Source: Pseudomonas sp. MWU13-2100
GTDB lineage: Bacteria > Pseudomonadota > Gammaproteobacteria > Pseudomonadales > Pseudomonadaceae
Assembly: GCF_023242365.1 (NCBI RefSeq)
Contig: NZ_JALLIX010000001.1
Span: 124,001 to 188,000, forward strand
Reading direction: 5' to 3'
DNA: 64,000 nucleotides
The first letter of the stretch is position 1, and every line of letters begins with the position of its first letter. Positions 25,157 to 34,573 of the stretch are shown in pieces. The notes beneath the pieces were generated by a model. The model was not told the origin of the DNA, made no database searches, and saw only the letters and a program-made list of their open reading frames with translations. A program made the position numbers and the translations under genes.

Positions 25157-25235
25157 GTATGGTGTTCCAGTACGAAATACCGTCAGGGCCGGCGCCTGCC
25201 AGGGCTGCATGGCATTCCTGGCAAACACGGCTTTA

Positions 25236-25706
25236 TCAGAACGGCTTGGTTGGCAGGTACTTGCCATCCAGGGTGATGACCGCGCGCGAGCCGCCGTCCG
25301 GGTCTTCGACTTTCTTGATGTCCAGCTTGAAGTTGATGGCACTGATGATGCCGTCGCCGAACTGTTCGTGGACCAGGGCCTTCAAGGTGGTGCCATAGAC
25401 CTGGATCATTTCGTAGAAACGATAGATCGTCGGGTCGGTCGGGACACCATTGCCGATGCTGCCGCGCAACGGCACGCTTTGCAGCAGGCGACTGGCGTCC
25501 TGGTCCAGGCCGAGTTTTTCACAGACCACGTTGGCGGCGCTGGCCGGCAGCGGGTGCTGGCCGAGCAGGGCGGCGGTGACGAAGGCCAGGCTCAGGCCGG
25601 TGCCGTCGGTCAGGTCCTGCCAGGACAGGTTCAGGCGCTGCTTGGTGTCGATGATGGTATCGGCCAGGGCCAGGCGTGGAGCTTGTGCGAATTGGGACTG
25701 CAACAT
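25236..25706 (-). CDS. cynS: cyanase (cyanate hydratase)
   Basis: A 156-residue enzyme that converts cyanate and bicarbonate to ammonia and carbon dioxide. The catalytic residues of E. coli CynS are at identical numbers: Arg96 and Glu99 in YRFYEM and Ser122 in [10 protein letters not shown]. The N-terminal domain is helical and the length matches the family exactly. It lies 34 bases after the carbonic anhydrase gene on the same strand, forming cynTS, which would be induced by cyanate through the divergent CynR. Confidence 0.97.
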   Translation of the reverse strand: MLQSQFAQAPRLALADTIIDTKQRLNLSWQDLTDGTGLSLAFVTAALLGQHPLPASAANVVCEKLGLDQDASRLLQSVPLRGSIGNGVPTDPTIYRFYEMIQVYGTTLKALVHEQFGDGIISAINFKLDIKKVEDPDGGSRAVITLDGKYLPTKPF

Positions 25707-25740
25707 GGTGACTTCCTCGTTTTAGTAAGTAGGATTCAGA

Positions 25741-26400
25741 TCAAGCGACCTGTGGCGGTTGTGTTGACAGCGCGCAGGCTTGCGGCTGTTCGGCAAGTGA
25801 GACAAAGCGACTGGTGCTGCCGTCGAGAGCTGCGATCGAGCCGCTCTCGATGTCGTACACCCAGCCATGCAGGTTCAGCCGGCCTTGTTCCAGCGCCAGG
25901 GCGACCGACGGGTGAGTCTTGAGGTTAGCCAACTGGGCGACCACGTTTTCCCGAACCAGGGCATCCAGTCGCGCCTCGGCCGAGGCATGGTTGCGGGCGG
26001 CATTGATGACCTTGGCCGACTCGGCATGACGCAGCCAGTTGGCCACCGCCGGCAGGTGATCGAGGCATTTGCAGGTGGAGATCGCGGTCATCGCACCGCA
26101 GTCGGAATGGCCGCAGATCACGATATCGCGCACCCCCAGTACCGCTACCGCATATTCCACCGTGGCCGAGACGCCGCCCGGCTCCGGGCCATAGGACGGC
26201 ACGATGTTGCCGGCATTGCGGATCACGAACAGGTCTCCGGGCTCTTGCTGGGTCAGCAGTTCCGGCACTACCCGGCTGTCCGAGCAGGTGACGAACAGGG
26301 TCGCCGGGCTCTGGGTGGTTGCCAGTTGCTTGAACAGGGCGCTGCGGGTTGGAAAGGCTTCGCGTTGGAACTTCAGGAATCCATCGATGATGGCTTGCAT
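25741..26400 (-). CDS. cynT: beta-carbonic anhydrase of the cyanate operon
   Basis: A 219-residue zinc enzyme. The zinc ligands are Cys39 (CSDSR), His98 and Cys101 (HSDCG), with the Asp41-Arg43 dyad, at the same numbers as E. coli CynT. It regenerates bicarbonate that cyanase consumes and prevents its loss as carbon dioxide. The start at 26400 has AAGGAG upstream; the longer frame adds 11 residues without support. First gene of cynTS, divergent from cynR. The C-terminus is extended with a Gln/Pro-rich tail. Confidence 0.95.
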   Translation of the reverse strand: MQAIIDGFLKFQREAFPTRSALFKQLATTQSPATLFVTCSDSRVVPELLTQQEPGDLFVIRNAGNIVPSYGPEPGGVSATVEYAVAVLGVRDIVICGHSDCGAMTAISTCKCLDHLPAVANWLRHAESAKVINAARNHASAEARLDALVRENVVAQLANLKTHPSVALALEQGRLNLHGWVYDIESGSIAALDGSTSRFVSLAEQPQACALSTQPPQVA

Positions 26401-26468
26401 GGTGCTTCTCCTTGCGTGTGGCTGATGGGGCAAGGATGGAAGTTTTCAGTCATAGCGTCCAAGACTGG

Positions 26469-26488
26469 CTTATTATGAAAGCCATAAG
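26469..26488. promoter_or_regulatory. CynR operator candidate
   Basis: CTTAT (26469-26473) and ATAAG (26484-26488) form an interrupted palindrome in the 111-base divergent region, 24 bases before cynR. This is a LysR-type binding site that could serve both autoregulation and cynTS activation. Confidence 0.55.
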
Positions 26489-26511
26489 TCCTGCCTATAG
26501 TTGAGTGCCCG

Positions 26512-27432
26512 ATGCTGCTGCGTCATATCCGTTATCTACTGGCCGTCGCCGACCACCGCAATTTCACCCGGGCCGCCGAGGCTCTGCATGTCTCCCAACC
26601 GACTTTGTCCCAGCAGATCCGGCAACTCGAGGACAGCCTCGGGGCGGCGCTGTTCGACCGTTCGGGACGCAGCATCCGCCTGACCGATGCCGGCGAGGCC
26701 TATGTGCGGTTTGCCCGCTTGGCCCTGCAGGATCTGGAGGCGGGCAAGCGGGCGATGCACGATGTGCGGGACCTGAGTCGCGGCAGCTTGCGCCTGGCCA
26801 TGACGCCGACCTTTACGGCATACCTTATTGCGCCGTTGTTGCATCGCTTTCACAGCCTTTACCCGGGCATCACCCTGGGCGTCGAGGAAATGACCCAGGA
26901 TCGTCTGGAGGCCGCCTTGGCCGAGGACCGGCTGGATATCGGCATTGCCTTTACCGGGCTGCACCTGGCGGATATCCAGAGTGAAGCGTTGTTCAGCGAA
27001 ACCTTGAGCCTGATGGTCGGCGCGAGCCATCCGCAGGCTGCTGGGAAGGTCCTCAGCGCCCGTGATCTGGAGCAGCAGTCGCTGGTCCTGCTCAGCCAGG
27101 ATTTCGCCACGCGCCAGCACATCGATCTCTACTGCCGCCAGCACGGCATCGTGCCGCGCATCGTCATCGAGGCCAACTCCATCAGTGCGATTGTCGAGTT
27201 GGTCCGTCGCGGCCAGTTGGCGACAATCCTGCCCGCGGCCATTGCCCTCGAACAGCCGGGGCTGCTGGCGTTGGAGCTGACACCGGCGTTGCCACAGCGC
27301 ACGGTGGCCCTGCTCAGTCGTCGTGGGGCCTGGCGCAGTGCCGCCTGCCAGGCATTTGCAACGCTGGCGGGGCAGTGGCGCAATGCAGGTCAGCATGCCC
27401 CCCGGCGAGGGGGCGGCGGCGACAGTGGCTGA
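26512..27432 (+). CDS. cynR: LysR-type activator of the cyanate operon
   Basis: A 306-residue LysR regulator. The N-terminal helix-turn-helix is MLLRHIRYLLAVADHRNFTRAAEALHVSQPTLSQQIRQLE (residues 1-40 in outline), and the effector domain spans about 90-295. It is divergent from cynTS, the same arrangement as in E. coli, where CynR activates cynTSX with cyanate. No cynX transporter gene is present here. The gene is followed directly by a glutamine synthetase scrap. Confidence 0.88.
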   Translation: MLLRHIRYLLAVADHRNFTRAAEALHVSQPTLSQQIRQLEDSLGAALFDRSGRSIRLTDAGEAYVRFARLALQDLEAGKRAMHDVRDLSRGSLRLAMTPTFTAYLIAPLLHRFHSLYPGITLGVEEMTQDRLEAALAEDRLDIGIAFTGLHLADIQSEALFSETLSLMVGASHPQAAGKVLSARDLEQQSLVLLSQDFATRQHIDLYCRQHGIVPRIVIEANSISAIVELVRRGQLATILPAAIALEQPGLLALELTPALPQRTVALLSRRGAWRSAACQAFATLAGQWRNAGQHAPRRGGGGDSG

Positions 27433-27435
27433 TGT

Positions 27436-27552
27436 GAGGCATTTGGCCGCGAGTTCCTCGGGCTCTACCTGGCGGTCAAGCGTGCCGAATACCGGCAGTT
27501 CATGGGCGAGGTTGGCGAGCAGGACTGGCGCGGGTATTTGCCGCGGGCGTGA
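27436..27552 (+). pseudogene. C-terminal remnant of a glutamine synthetase-like gene
   Basis: In the 298 bases between cynR and the methyltransferase, an open stretch of 38 codons and a stop reads FGREFLGLYLAVKRAEYRQF followed by a TGA-terminated WRGYLP end. This matches the last helix of GlnA/gamma-glutamylpolyamine-synthetase-type enzymes (the EY-x-x-F and W-x-x-YL pattern). No start codon or catalytic part is present. It is a leftover of a deleted gene. Confidence 0.55.
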
Positions 27553-27730
27553 ATGATCGTCCGGTAATCTCTTGAACAACCAGTGCGGGAATTTTTCACG
27601 AAATATTGATGCGTGCCTGACTAAGGTTCGAGACGTTGTCGAGTGGATGTTTCTGGCTCTCGGCAGCCCTTCAAATCCACTCCGTGTGTCCGATCAGTCC
27701 GGTACAGGTTCCTCCGAGAGTTTGCGAGTC

Positions 27731-28414
27731 ATGTCAGCGCAACCGCCTTCAACCGTCGAGCTTGAGCTTGAGTTTGCCCGCCAGCACGCGCGCGAGCATG
27801 CCCGGGCTTGCCTGGCGCCGTGTCCCGACAGCCTGGCCCGGCGCCTGGCGCTGGCCCGTGAGAAGCAGTGGGTGCGCCAGGCGCTGAAGCTGGCCGGCGA
27901 GCCCGGCCTGGTCCTTGATCTGCCCTGCGGTGCCGGACGCTTCTGGCCGCTGCTGGCCGAGCGCGGCAATCGGGTGATCCTCGCGGCCGACCCTTCGCAA
28001 GAGATGCTGGACCACTGCGCGGTCCATCATGGCGACGATGTGCTGATGCGCGTCAGGACCTTCCAGAGCTCGGTGTTTACCATCGGCTTGCCGGAGAATG
28101 CGGTGGACTGCATTTTTTGCATGCAATTGTTCCAGTATGTCAGCGACAGCCGGCACCGGATGGCGATGCTGCGCGAATTCCACCGGGTCAGTCGCGATAC
28201 CGTGATCCTCTCGTTGTGCATGGACGGCAAGGTCATGGCCTGGCGTCATCGACGCCTGGCCCAGGCGGCCAGCCAGGAGGTGCCGCGCATCCTGTTCGAC
28301 AAGGCACAGGTCGAAGGGGAGTTTCGCGAGGCCGGTTTCGAGATTGTCGGTCACCGCGATTTCTTGCCTGGCTACGCCCTGCGCCGTCTCTATGTGTTAC
28401 GCAAGAACACCTGA
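27731..28414 (+). CDS. class I SAM-dependent methyltransferase
   Basis: A 227-residue Rossmann methyltransferase. Motif I is VLDLPCGAGR (residues 61-70). The following acidic loop (AADPSQEML), FCMQLFQYV (motif IV-like region) and the C-terminal FREAGFEIVGHRDFLPGY are typical of the family that includes UbiE-like enzymes. The start at 27731 removes a poorly conserved 53-residue extension of the open frame. The substrate is unknown. It lies alone upstream of rnd. Confidence 0.8.
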   Translation: MSAQPPSTVELELEFARQHAREHARACLAPCPDSLARRLALAREKQWVRQALKLAGEPGLVLDLPCGAGRFWPLLAERGNRVILAADPSQEMLDHCAVHHGDDVLMRVRTFQSSVFTIGLPENAVDCIFCMQLFQYVSDSRHRMAMLREFHRVSRDTVILSLCMDGKVMAWRHRRLAQAASQEVPRILFDKAQVEGEFREAGFEIVGHRDFLPGYALRRLYVLRKNT

Positions 28415-28555
28415 CCCCGGAGTGAGGCCGCCAAACCGCTGAGTGGGACTATTCTTGCACCTCAGTAAGTTCTTTCGCTTGTGCACTTGCAGAGTGAGTG
28501 CTCGCAAACCCCGGTGGCGAGATATACTGCGGGCCATTCTTCAAGGGAGAGCCGT

Positions 28556-29689
28556 GTGGCCATCGATATTCACTGGATTCGCGACAACGATAGCCTCGGT
28601 CGGCATTGCGCCCAATGGCAACAGTTACCCTTTGTTGCCCTCGACACCGAATTCATGCGGGTCGACACCTTTTATCCGATTGCCGGACTGATCCAGATCG
28701 GTGACGGCGAACGCGCCTACCTGATCGATCCCCTGACCATCGACCAGTGGCAACCCCTGGCGGCGTTGCTCGAAGACCCGGCTGTGGTCAAGGTCGTGCA
28801 CGCCTGCAGTGAAGACCTCGAAGTGCTGTTGCGCCTGACCGGCAGCCTGCCGGTGCCGCTGTTCGACACCCAGCTCGCGGCCGCCTACCTGAACCTGGGC
28901 TTCTCCATGGGCTATTCGCGCCTGGTGCAGGAAGTCCTCGGTATCGAGCTGCCCAAGGGCGAGACCCGTTCGGACTGGTTGCAGCGTCCGCTGTCGGAAA
29001 CCCAGGTCAGCTACGCCGCCGAAGATGCCGTGCACCTGGCCGAGGTCTACACCCGCCTGCGTCCGAAGCTGTCGGACGACAAGTACGCCTGGGTCCTGGA
29101 AGACGGCGCGGAGCTGGTGGCCAACCTGCGTCGCGAGGTCGATCCCTATGAGGTCTATCGCGAGGCGAAACTGGCCTGGAAACTGTCCCGTGCGCAACTG
29201 GTCGTCCTGCGCGAACTGTGCGCCTGGCGCGAGTGCGAAGCCCGCGCCCGCGATCTGCCGCGTAACCGCATCGTGCGGGAACACGCCTTGTGGCCATTGG
29301 CCAAGAGCCAGCCGGACAATCTGGTGGCCCTGGCCCGTATCGAGGACATGCACCCGCGGACCGTGCGCCAGGACGGCGAATTCCTCCTGGAGTTGATCAA
29401 GCGAGCCGGTAGTGCGTCGATGGACCAGTGGCCGCCGGCGGTGCCCGAGCCCTTGCCGATCGAAGCCTCGGCGCTGATCAAGCGCCTGCGCGCCCTCGGC
29501 CAGGCCGAGGCTGAACGCCTGGGCGTTGCGCCGGAATTGATGCTGCGCAAGAAAACCCTGGAAGCGCTGGTCAAAAGCGGCTTCCCCGATGGACCTTACC
29601 AATTGCCTGATTCGCTGCGTGGCTGGCGCCGCGAGTTGATGGGCCAGGCGCTGCTCGACAGCCTGGCCAGTGCCGGAGAACAGCCTTGA
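28556..29689 (+). CDS. rnd: ribonuclease D
   Basis: A 377-residue 3'-5' exoribonuclease of the DEDD family that matures tRNA ends. Exo I is LDTEF (Asp30 and Glu32), Exo II lies in HACSEDLEV, and Exo III is [13 protein letters not shown] domains follow (about 210-290 and 300-370). The start is a GTG at 28556 with GGGAG upstream, giving the N-terminus MAIDIHW. Its stop overlaps the ycgL start, a standard pseudomonad arrangement. Confidence 0.95.
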   Translation: MAIDIHWIRDNDSLGRHCAQWQQLPFVALDTEFMRVDTFYPIAGLIQIGDGERAYLIDPLTIDQWQPLAALLEDPAVVKVVHACSEDLEVLLRLTGSLPVPLFDTQLAAAYLNLGFSMGYSRLVQEVLGIELPKGETRSDWLQRPLSETQVSYAAEDAVHLAEVYTRLRPKLSDDKYAWVLEDGAELVANLRREVDPYEVYREAKLAWKLSRAQLVVLRELCAWRECEARARDLPRNRIVREHALWPLAKSQPDNLVALARIEDMHPRTVRQDGEFLLELIKRAGSASMDQWPPAVPEPLPIEASALIKRLRALGQAEAERLGVAPELMLRKKTLEALVKSGFPDGPYQLPDSLRGWRRELMGQALLDSLASAGEQP

Positions 29690-29979
29690 AACGTATTTGC
29701 TCCATCTACAGAAGCCCACGCCGCAACGAAATGTACCTCTACGTGCTCAAGAGCGATGCTCTGGAACGCGTTCCGGAGAATCTGCTGCTGGCCTTCGGTA
29801 AACCGCACCATGCTTTCGACCTGGTCCTGAGCCCCGAGCGCACGCTGTCGCGCGAAGACATCCACCAGGTACTGGAGAACCTTGAGAAGCAGGGCTATCA
29901 CCTGCAGATGCCGCCGGCCGAAGACGAATACATCGAACATTTGCCTGAAGAGCTGTTGCGGCGCAATGATCCGATCTGA
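29686..29979 (+). CDS. ycgL: YcgL-domain protein
   Basis: A 97-residue protein of the YcgL family (YcgL_ECOLI-type). Typical segments are [32 protein letters not shown] and GYHLQMPP. The start is TTG at 29686, overlapping the rnd stop by four bases, so it is translationally coupled to rnd. Its molecular function is not established, though the tie with RNase D suggests RNA metabolism. Confidence 0.9.
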   Translation: MKRICSIYRSPRRNEMYLYVLKSDALERVPENLLLAFGKPHHAFDLVLSPERTLSREDIHQVLENLEKQGYHLQMPPAEDEYIEHLPEELLRRNDPI

Positions 29980-30105
29980 TGGACATCTCTGAGTGCTCTG
30001 TCCGGAGTGCTCGAATCAAATGGATTGTATTTTCTGGCAGTGGCCGATGACGATGGAGCGAACTCTGTCGGCGGCTGCCTGCACTGTTTTTGAAAGGTTT
30101 GAACC

Positions 30106-31038
30106 ATGCGCGTTCTGATTGCCGAACACGACCACGCCCTCTATGCCCGCTTGCTGCAGCAGATGGCCCCGGAACTTGAAGTCATGACCAGCAGCGATTC
30201 GGCCACGCTGTCGACGATGGCGGCTGACTGTCCGGTCTGGCTGGGGCAGCCGGACCTGCTGGCGACCCTGCTGCGCCAGGGGCACGGCCCTCAATGGCTG
30301 CAATCGACCTGGGCGGGTGTCACCCCGTTGCTGGCCGAGGGCTTGCCACGCAACTACCGCCTGACCCGCGCGGTGGGGATTTTTGGCCAGGTGATGGCCG
30401 AGTATGTGCTGACCTACATGCTGGGGCATGAGCGTGAGGTCCTGGCCCGCCTGGTCAGCCAGGTCGAGCGCAAGTGGGACAACCGCCTGGGCCAGAGCCT
30501 GGCGGGACGCAAGGTGCTGATTGTCGGTGCCGGGGATATCGGCCAGAGTGTTGCGCAGTTCCTGCAACCCTTTGGTGTCGAGTTGTATGGTATCGCCAGT
30601 ACCGCGCGGGAGCAGGCACCGTTTCTCGAGGTGGCGGCGCTCGAAGCCCTGGGTGAGTGGGTTGGCAAGGTGGACTATGTGATCAACCTGTTGCCGAACA
30701 CGCCCAATACCCACGATCTGTACGACGCGGCGCTGTTCAAGCGCTTCAAGCCTAGCGGCCTGTTCATCAACGTCGGGCGTGGCGTGGCGGTGGTTGATGC
30801 GGACCTGGTGGAAGCCTTGAAGGAAGGGCATCTGGCGGGGGCGGTGATCGATGTCTGCCGGCAGGAGCCGTTGCCGCAGCGCCATCCGTTCTGGACGGCC
30901 TGGGGTTTGTTGTTGACTGGCCACAGTTCGGCACCGACTTCGCCTGCGATGATGGTGCAGCTGTTTGTCGAGAACCTGCGGGCCTATCAGGCCGGGGAAG
31001 CGCTGCGTGGAGAAGTGGATTTCGAGCGCGGCTACTGA
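30106..31038 (+). CDS. D-2-hydroxyacid dehydrogenase
   Basis: A 310-residue NAD(P)-dependent dehydrogenase of the GhrA-like group. The nucleotide site is VLIVGAGDIGQSV (about residues 140-152). The C-terminal catalytic part has VINLLPNTPNTHDLY, INVGRGVAVVDADL (Arg region) and QEPLPQRHPFW with the usual Glu and His. The N-terminal half is short, as in GhrA-type glyoxylate/hydroxypyruvate reductases. Single gene, followed by a REP element. The substrate is not defined. Confidence 0.88.
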   Translation: MRVLIAEHDHALYARLLQQMAPELEVMTSSDSATLSTMAADCPVWLGQPDLLATLLRQGHGPQWLQSTWAGVTPLLAEGLPRNYRLTRAVGIFGQVMAEYVLTYMLGHEREVLARLVSQVERKWDNRLGQSLAGRKVLIVGAGDIGQSVAQFLQPFGVELYGIASTAREQAPFLEVAALEALGEWVGKVDYVINLLPNTPNTHDLYDAALFKRFKPSGLFINVGRGVAVVDADLVEALKEGHLAGAVIDVCRQEPLPQRHPFWTAWGLLLTGHSSAPTSPAMMVQLFVENLRAYQAGEALRGEVDFERGY

Positions 31039-31054
31039 GTCTGGCGAGTTTTTT

Positions 31055-31145
31055 TGTGGGAGCGGAGCTTGCCCGCGAATGGGGACACTGCGGTTCTTCA
31101 GGAAAACCGCGGCGCTCCCCTTCGCGGGCAAGCGCCGCTCCCACA
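31055..31145. repeat. REP-type palindromic element
   Basis: TGTGGGAGCGGAGCTTGCCC at the left and its near-exact inverse, ending in CGCTCCCACA, at the right. It lies between two convergent genes and could also act as a bidirectional terminator. Confidence 0.85.
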
Positions 31146-31189
31146 GCAGGTGCTGTTCATTCTCGTTGTAACAGTGAACAGTCTCTGGG

Positions 31190-31783
31190 TTACAGGCTGA
31201 AATCACCCTCAGCCACCAGCGCGCTCAACGGCTGGCGTGGGCTTGGGATTTCACGGGCCTGCAGGTAATCCGGCAGGCTCGCCTTGTCGCCCAGCTTGCC
31301 GATGGCCACTGCCGCATGCAGTGCATAACCTTCTGGAATCTTCAGCTCGCGGCGGGTCAGTTCCTGATCGAAGCCGGCCATGCCGTGGCTGTGCCAGCCG
31401 CTGTTGCTGGCTTGCAGCGCCAGGTGGCCCCAGGCCGAGCCGGTGTCGAAGGTGTGCCACAGCGCCGGGGTTTCTTCGCTGGCGCCGGGGGCGGTGAAGG
31501 TGGTTTTCGAAATCACGATCACCAGGGCCGAGGCATGCTGCGCCCAGCCGTGGTTGAATTCGTTCAGCAGGCCGAGGAAACGCTCCCAGTTCGGTGTGTC
31601 GCGACGGGCATAGAGAAAGCGCCAAGGTTGCGAGTTGTAGGCCGAAGGTGCCCAGCGGGCGGCTTCGAAAAAGCTCAGCAGGGTTTGTTCCGGGATGCTC
31701 TCGCCGGTAAAGGCGCGTGGCGACCAGCGCTGGGTGAACTGGGGATCGATCGGGTGATCGGCGATGCGTGGGTTGATGCTCAT
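31190..31783 (-). CDS. nitroreductase-family FMN oxidoreductase
   Basis: A 197-residue flavoprotein of the nitroreductase fold. Typical segments are RWSPRAFTGESIPEQTLLSFFEAARWAPSAYNSQPWRF (FMN phosphate and dimer region) and AWGHLALQASNSGWHSHGMAGFD. The start at 31783 fits the family; the longer frame to 31972 lacks support. It is divergent from ycgN. Substrate unknown; quinones or nitro compounds are usual for the family. Confidence 0.87.
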   Translation of the reverse strand: MSINPRIADHPIDPQFTQRWSPRAFTGESIPEQTLLSFFEAARWAPSAYNSQPWRFLYARRDTPNWERFLGLLNEFNHGWAQHASALVIVISKTTFTAPGASEETPALWHTFDTGSAWGHLALQASNSGWHSHGMAGFDQELTRRELKIPEGYALHAAVAIGKLGDKASLPDYLQAREIPSPRQPLSALVAEGDFSL

Positions 31784-31937
31784 GGCGCAGTCCTGACTGG
31801 GGAAATAAGCGAGAAAGCTACTGCGCCGCAGACAGCCTGACAAGTCTTGTTCAACCGACAGTCGCCGACGCTTGGCCGCAACGGCGCGGGGCACTAGACT
31901 GGCGGCCTTTTCACTCCCCGATGCAGATGTCTGAACC

Positions 31938-32387
31938 ATGGCCGCGAAAGTTGAACCCTTCTGGATACGCAAGACCCTCGAGCAACTCGATCAGGAGGAA
32001 TGGGAGTCGCTGTGCGACGGTTGTGGCTTGTGCTGTCTGCAGAAGCTCGAGGACGAAGATGACAACAGCGTCTATTACACACGTATCGCCTGCAAGCTCC
32101 TGGACCTGAAGACCTGCCAGTGCACCGACTACGCCAAGCGTCGCGACTCGGTGCCCGACTGCATCCAGCTCACCCCGGGCCAGGCCGACCAGTTCAAGTG
32201 GTTGCCGCCGACCTGCGGTTATCGCCTGGTCAGTGAAGGCAAGGACCTGCCGCTCTGGCACCACCTGGTCTGCGGCGACCGCGATGCAGTGCACCATGAG
32301 CGGATTTCCCAGTCCGGGCGCATGCTCGCCGAAGGCAGCGTGCCGGAAGAGGATTGGGAAGATCATCTGATTTTCCGCGCCGGCTGA
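31938..32387 (+). CDS. ycgN: YcgN-family (UPF0260) cysteine-cluster protein
   Basis: A 149-residue protein with the conserved cysteine pattern CDGCGLCC (near residues 26-33), CQC-x-x-Y, and later PDC, PPTCGY and LVCGD. This is the UPF0260/CxxCxxCC metal-cluster family. It begins [17 protein letters not shown], as in other pseudomonads. It sits close to rnd-ycgL, as E. coli ycgN does to ycgL and ycgM. Function not established. Confidence 0.9.
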   Translation: MAAKVEPFWIRKTLEQLDQEEWESLCDGCGLCCLQKLEDEDDNSVYYTRIACKLLDLKTCQCTDYAKRRDSVPDCIQLTPGQADQFKWLPPTCGYRLVSEGKDLPLWHHLVCGDRDAVHHERISQSGRMLAEGSVPEEDWEDHLIFRAG

Positions 32388-32411
32388 TTCGCGCCAATCC
32401 CGAGGAGCTCC

Positions 32412-32501
32412 ATGTCGTTACCTTGCAGGCTGCCTGTGTTCCTGCTGCTGATGCTGTGCAGCGGGGCGAGCCATCGAAGGTGCTGGCGAGTGGTCTGTTG
32501 A
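32412..32501 (+). CDS. possible short or broken secreted-protein gene
   Basis: A 29-codon frame with a good ribosome binding site (GAGGAG, 7 bases before the ATG) and a hydrophobic start (LPVFLLLMLCSGAS) resembling a signal peptide, then a quick stop. In the +1 frame the reading continues a further dozen codons. It may be the 5' scrap of a secreted-protein gene behind ycgN. Confidence 0.3.
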   Translation: MSLPCRLPVFLLLMLCSGASHRRCWRVVC

Positions 32502-32548
32502 CGTAGTGGTTGCCTGTCCGGCGATACGATCTGACCGACGCCGCAAGA

Positions 32549-33016
32549 CTAGAACTTCGGACCGGAGCGGGTGTTGTTGCCTTTGGCCAGGCGGTCGTAC
32601 AGCACCACATTGACCGTCGCCGCCAGGTTCATGCAACCGGTGGTCGGGATATACACCACGTCTTCGCACCAGTCGCGGATGTCCTTGTCCAGCGAACCGT
32701 CTTCCGGGCCGAAGATATACAGCGCCCGATCGGGATGGGTGTATTCGGGCAACGAACGCGCGCCCTCCACCAGCTCGACGGCCACCGGCACGCAACCCAG
32801 CGGCAGGATTTTCTTCAGGTCGTCGATGCCGATCAGCGGAATGTCCTGGTGGACTTTCTTGGTGTCGGTGACGAAGTCCCGCGCCCGCTCGTAGCGCTTG
32901 CCGGTGTAGAACACCGAGGCCACGCCGTAGCAGCCAGCCGCACGCATTACCGAGCCGACGTTCTCCGGGGACTTGGGGTTATACAAACCAATGCAGCTGT
33001 ACCTTTTGTTTGCCAC
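32549..33016 (-). CDS. SpoU/TrmH-family RNA 2'-O-methyltransferase
   Basis: A 155-residue SPOUT methyltransferase, TrmL-like in length, without an extra RNA-binding domain. Motif 1 is NVGSVMRAAGCYG, motif 2 is YIFGPEDGSL and motif 3 is PTTGCMNLAATVNVVLYDRL (about residues 125-145). It probably modifies tRNA. Single gene, convergent with ycgN and 48 bases from the GST gene. Confidence 0.85.
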   Translation of the reverse strand: MANKRYSCIGLYNPKSPENVGSVMRAAGCYGVASVFYTGKRYERARDFVTDTKKVHQDIPLIGIDDLKKILPLGCVPVAVELVEGARSLPEYTHPDRALYIFGPEDGSLDKDIRDWCEDVVYIPTTGCMNLAATVNVVLYDRLAKGNNTRSGPKF

Positions 33017-33064
33017 GAGCCGGGTGCCTTCCAGGTAAAAGACGCGATTATACCGGCATCTCCG

Positions 33065-33772
33065 TCAGACCGTGGTGTCGGGATAGTTCGAGGGGAACAG
33101 GGCGCGGCGGGTTTGCTCGTCGTTGATCTGCTTGAAGGCATGGCGCTTGCCCACTTGACGGGCACGGGCCACGGCCGGCCGGGCGTCGATACGCTGAAAC
33201 CAGGCCGACAGGTGGGGGTAGGCGGCCAATGGCGACTCTTCGCCCTTGAGCACACGTGCAGCCCGGTCGATCCAGCCCCAGGCGGAGATATCGGCAATGG
33301 TATAGCTGTCGCCGACGATATAGCGGCGCCCGGTCAGGTGCCGGTCAAGTACCCGGTAGTGCCGCTCCGCTTCACGGCGATAACGATTGATGGCGTAAGG
33401 GATACTTTCCGGGGCCGAGAACTGGAAGTGCACTGCCTGGCCGGAAAATGGCCCCAGGCCTGTGCCGATAAACATCAGCCATGACAACAGTTCGCCCCGG
33501 TCAGCGGGCTCACCGCCGAGCAGCCCGGTCTTTTCACTCAGGTACAGCAGGATCGCGTTCGAGTCGAACACCCGGACTTCGCTACCGTTCGGGCCTTCGG
33601 TATCGAGGATTGCCGGAACCTTGCCATTGGGATTGATCGCCAGGAACTGCGGGCTGTGCTGTTCGCCCTTGCTGGTATCGACCGGAACCAGCTCGTAGGG
33701 CAGCGCTGCTTCTTCAAGAAACAGGGCGACTTTGGCCGGATTGGGCGTCGGGTGGAAAAAGAAACGGATCAT
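33065..33772 (-). CDS. glutathione S-transferase family protein
   Basis: A 235-residue GST. The N-terminal thioredoxin-like domain (residues 1-80) has PNPAKVALFLEEAALPYELV, INPNGKVPAI and FDSNAILLYLSE, the glutathione-binding pattern of the theta/Ure2p-like group. The C-terminal helical domain includes YTIADISAWGWIDRA. The start at 33772 is preferred. It is divergent from a TetR regulator, which probably controls it. Substrate unknown. Confidence 0.88.
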   Translation of the reverse strand: MIRFFFHPTPNPAKVALFLEEAALPYELVPVDTSKGEQHSPQFLAINPNGKVPAILDTEGPNGSEVRVFDSNAILLYLSEKTGLLGGEPADRGELLSWLMFIGTGLGPFSGQAVHFQFSAPESIPYAINRYRREAERHYRVLDRHLTGRRYIVGDSYTIADISAWGWIDRAARVLKGEESPLAAYPHLSAWFQRIDARPAVARARQVGKRHAFKQINDEQTRRALFPSNYPDTTV

Positions 33773-33897
33773 GGCGAAAGGTCCTGGCTGATGTTTTGGA
33801 ACGACTGATATAAAATAGGCCAAGCCCAGGTGCATGGCAATCGTCGTGTGTTTCAACGACTATTTGCGCCACTTCAATTTGAATCCATGTGTGAGTT

Positions 33898-34479
33898 ATG
33901 GCGCGACCCAGAGAATTTGATGAGGCCAGTGCGGTGGAGGCGGCGATCCGCTGCTTCTGGTCCCGTGGCTACGAGGCCACCTCCGTGCGTGATCTGGCGC
34001 TGGCCATGGGCATCACCGGGGCCAGCTTGTACAACGCGTTCGGTGACAAGCGCGCGCTCTTCGGCCTGGCCCTTGAGCATTACATCAAGCGCGGCTTCTG
34101 CGAGCGCTCCGCACGCCTGGAGCAGCAGCTGCCGCCGCGCGAAGCCATCCAGACGTTTTTCAATGAGATCATCGAACTGTCCCTGAGCGATCCCGAGCAC
34201 AAGGGCTGTTTTATCGTCAACGCGGCCCTTGAGGTGGCGCCCCACGATCCGGAGTTCAAGGCGGTATTGGCCGCGGTCCAGGAGGAGATGGAGGGCTTTT
34301 TCCGGCGTTGTATCAGCGCCGGCCAGGCCCAGGGCAGCATCAATGCGTTGCTGCCGGCGGACGATCTGGCGCGTATGTGCCTGGCGGTGCTCATGGGACT
34401 GCGGGTGCTGGCCCGCTCAAGGCCGGAACGGGAGTTGCTGGAAGGGTTGGTGCGTCCGGTCTTCGGTTTATTGCAATAG
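33898..34479 (+). CDS. TetR-family transcriptional regulator
   Basis: A 193-residue repressor. The N-terminal helix-turn-helix is FDEASAVEAAIRCFWSRGYEATSVRDLALAMGITGASLYNAFGDKRALF (residues about 7-55). The remainder is a helical ligand domain. It is divergent from the GST gene with 125 bases between the starts, the usual layout for local repression. The ligand is not predictable. Confidence 0.87.
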   Translation: MARPREFDEASAVEAAIRCFWSRGYEATSVRDLALAMGITGASLYNAFGDKRALFGLALEHYIKRGFCERSARLEQQLPPREAIQTFFNEIIELSLSDPEHKGCFIVNAALEVAPHDPEFKAVLAAVQEEMEGFFRRCISAGQAQGSINALLPADDLARMCLAVLMGLRVLARSRPERELLEGLVRPVFGLLQ

Positions 34480-34573
34480 TGCGTATTCGCGGCGTGTCAC
34501 CGCGACGCAAGCGAGCCAGACAATCCTCGTCGGCCAGGCCGTCAGGAACCCGGCTGTCTGAGGCGCAATCCGC

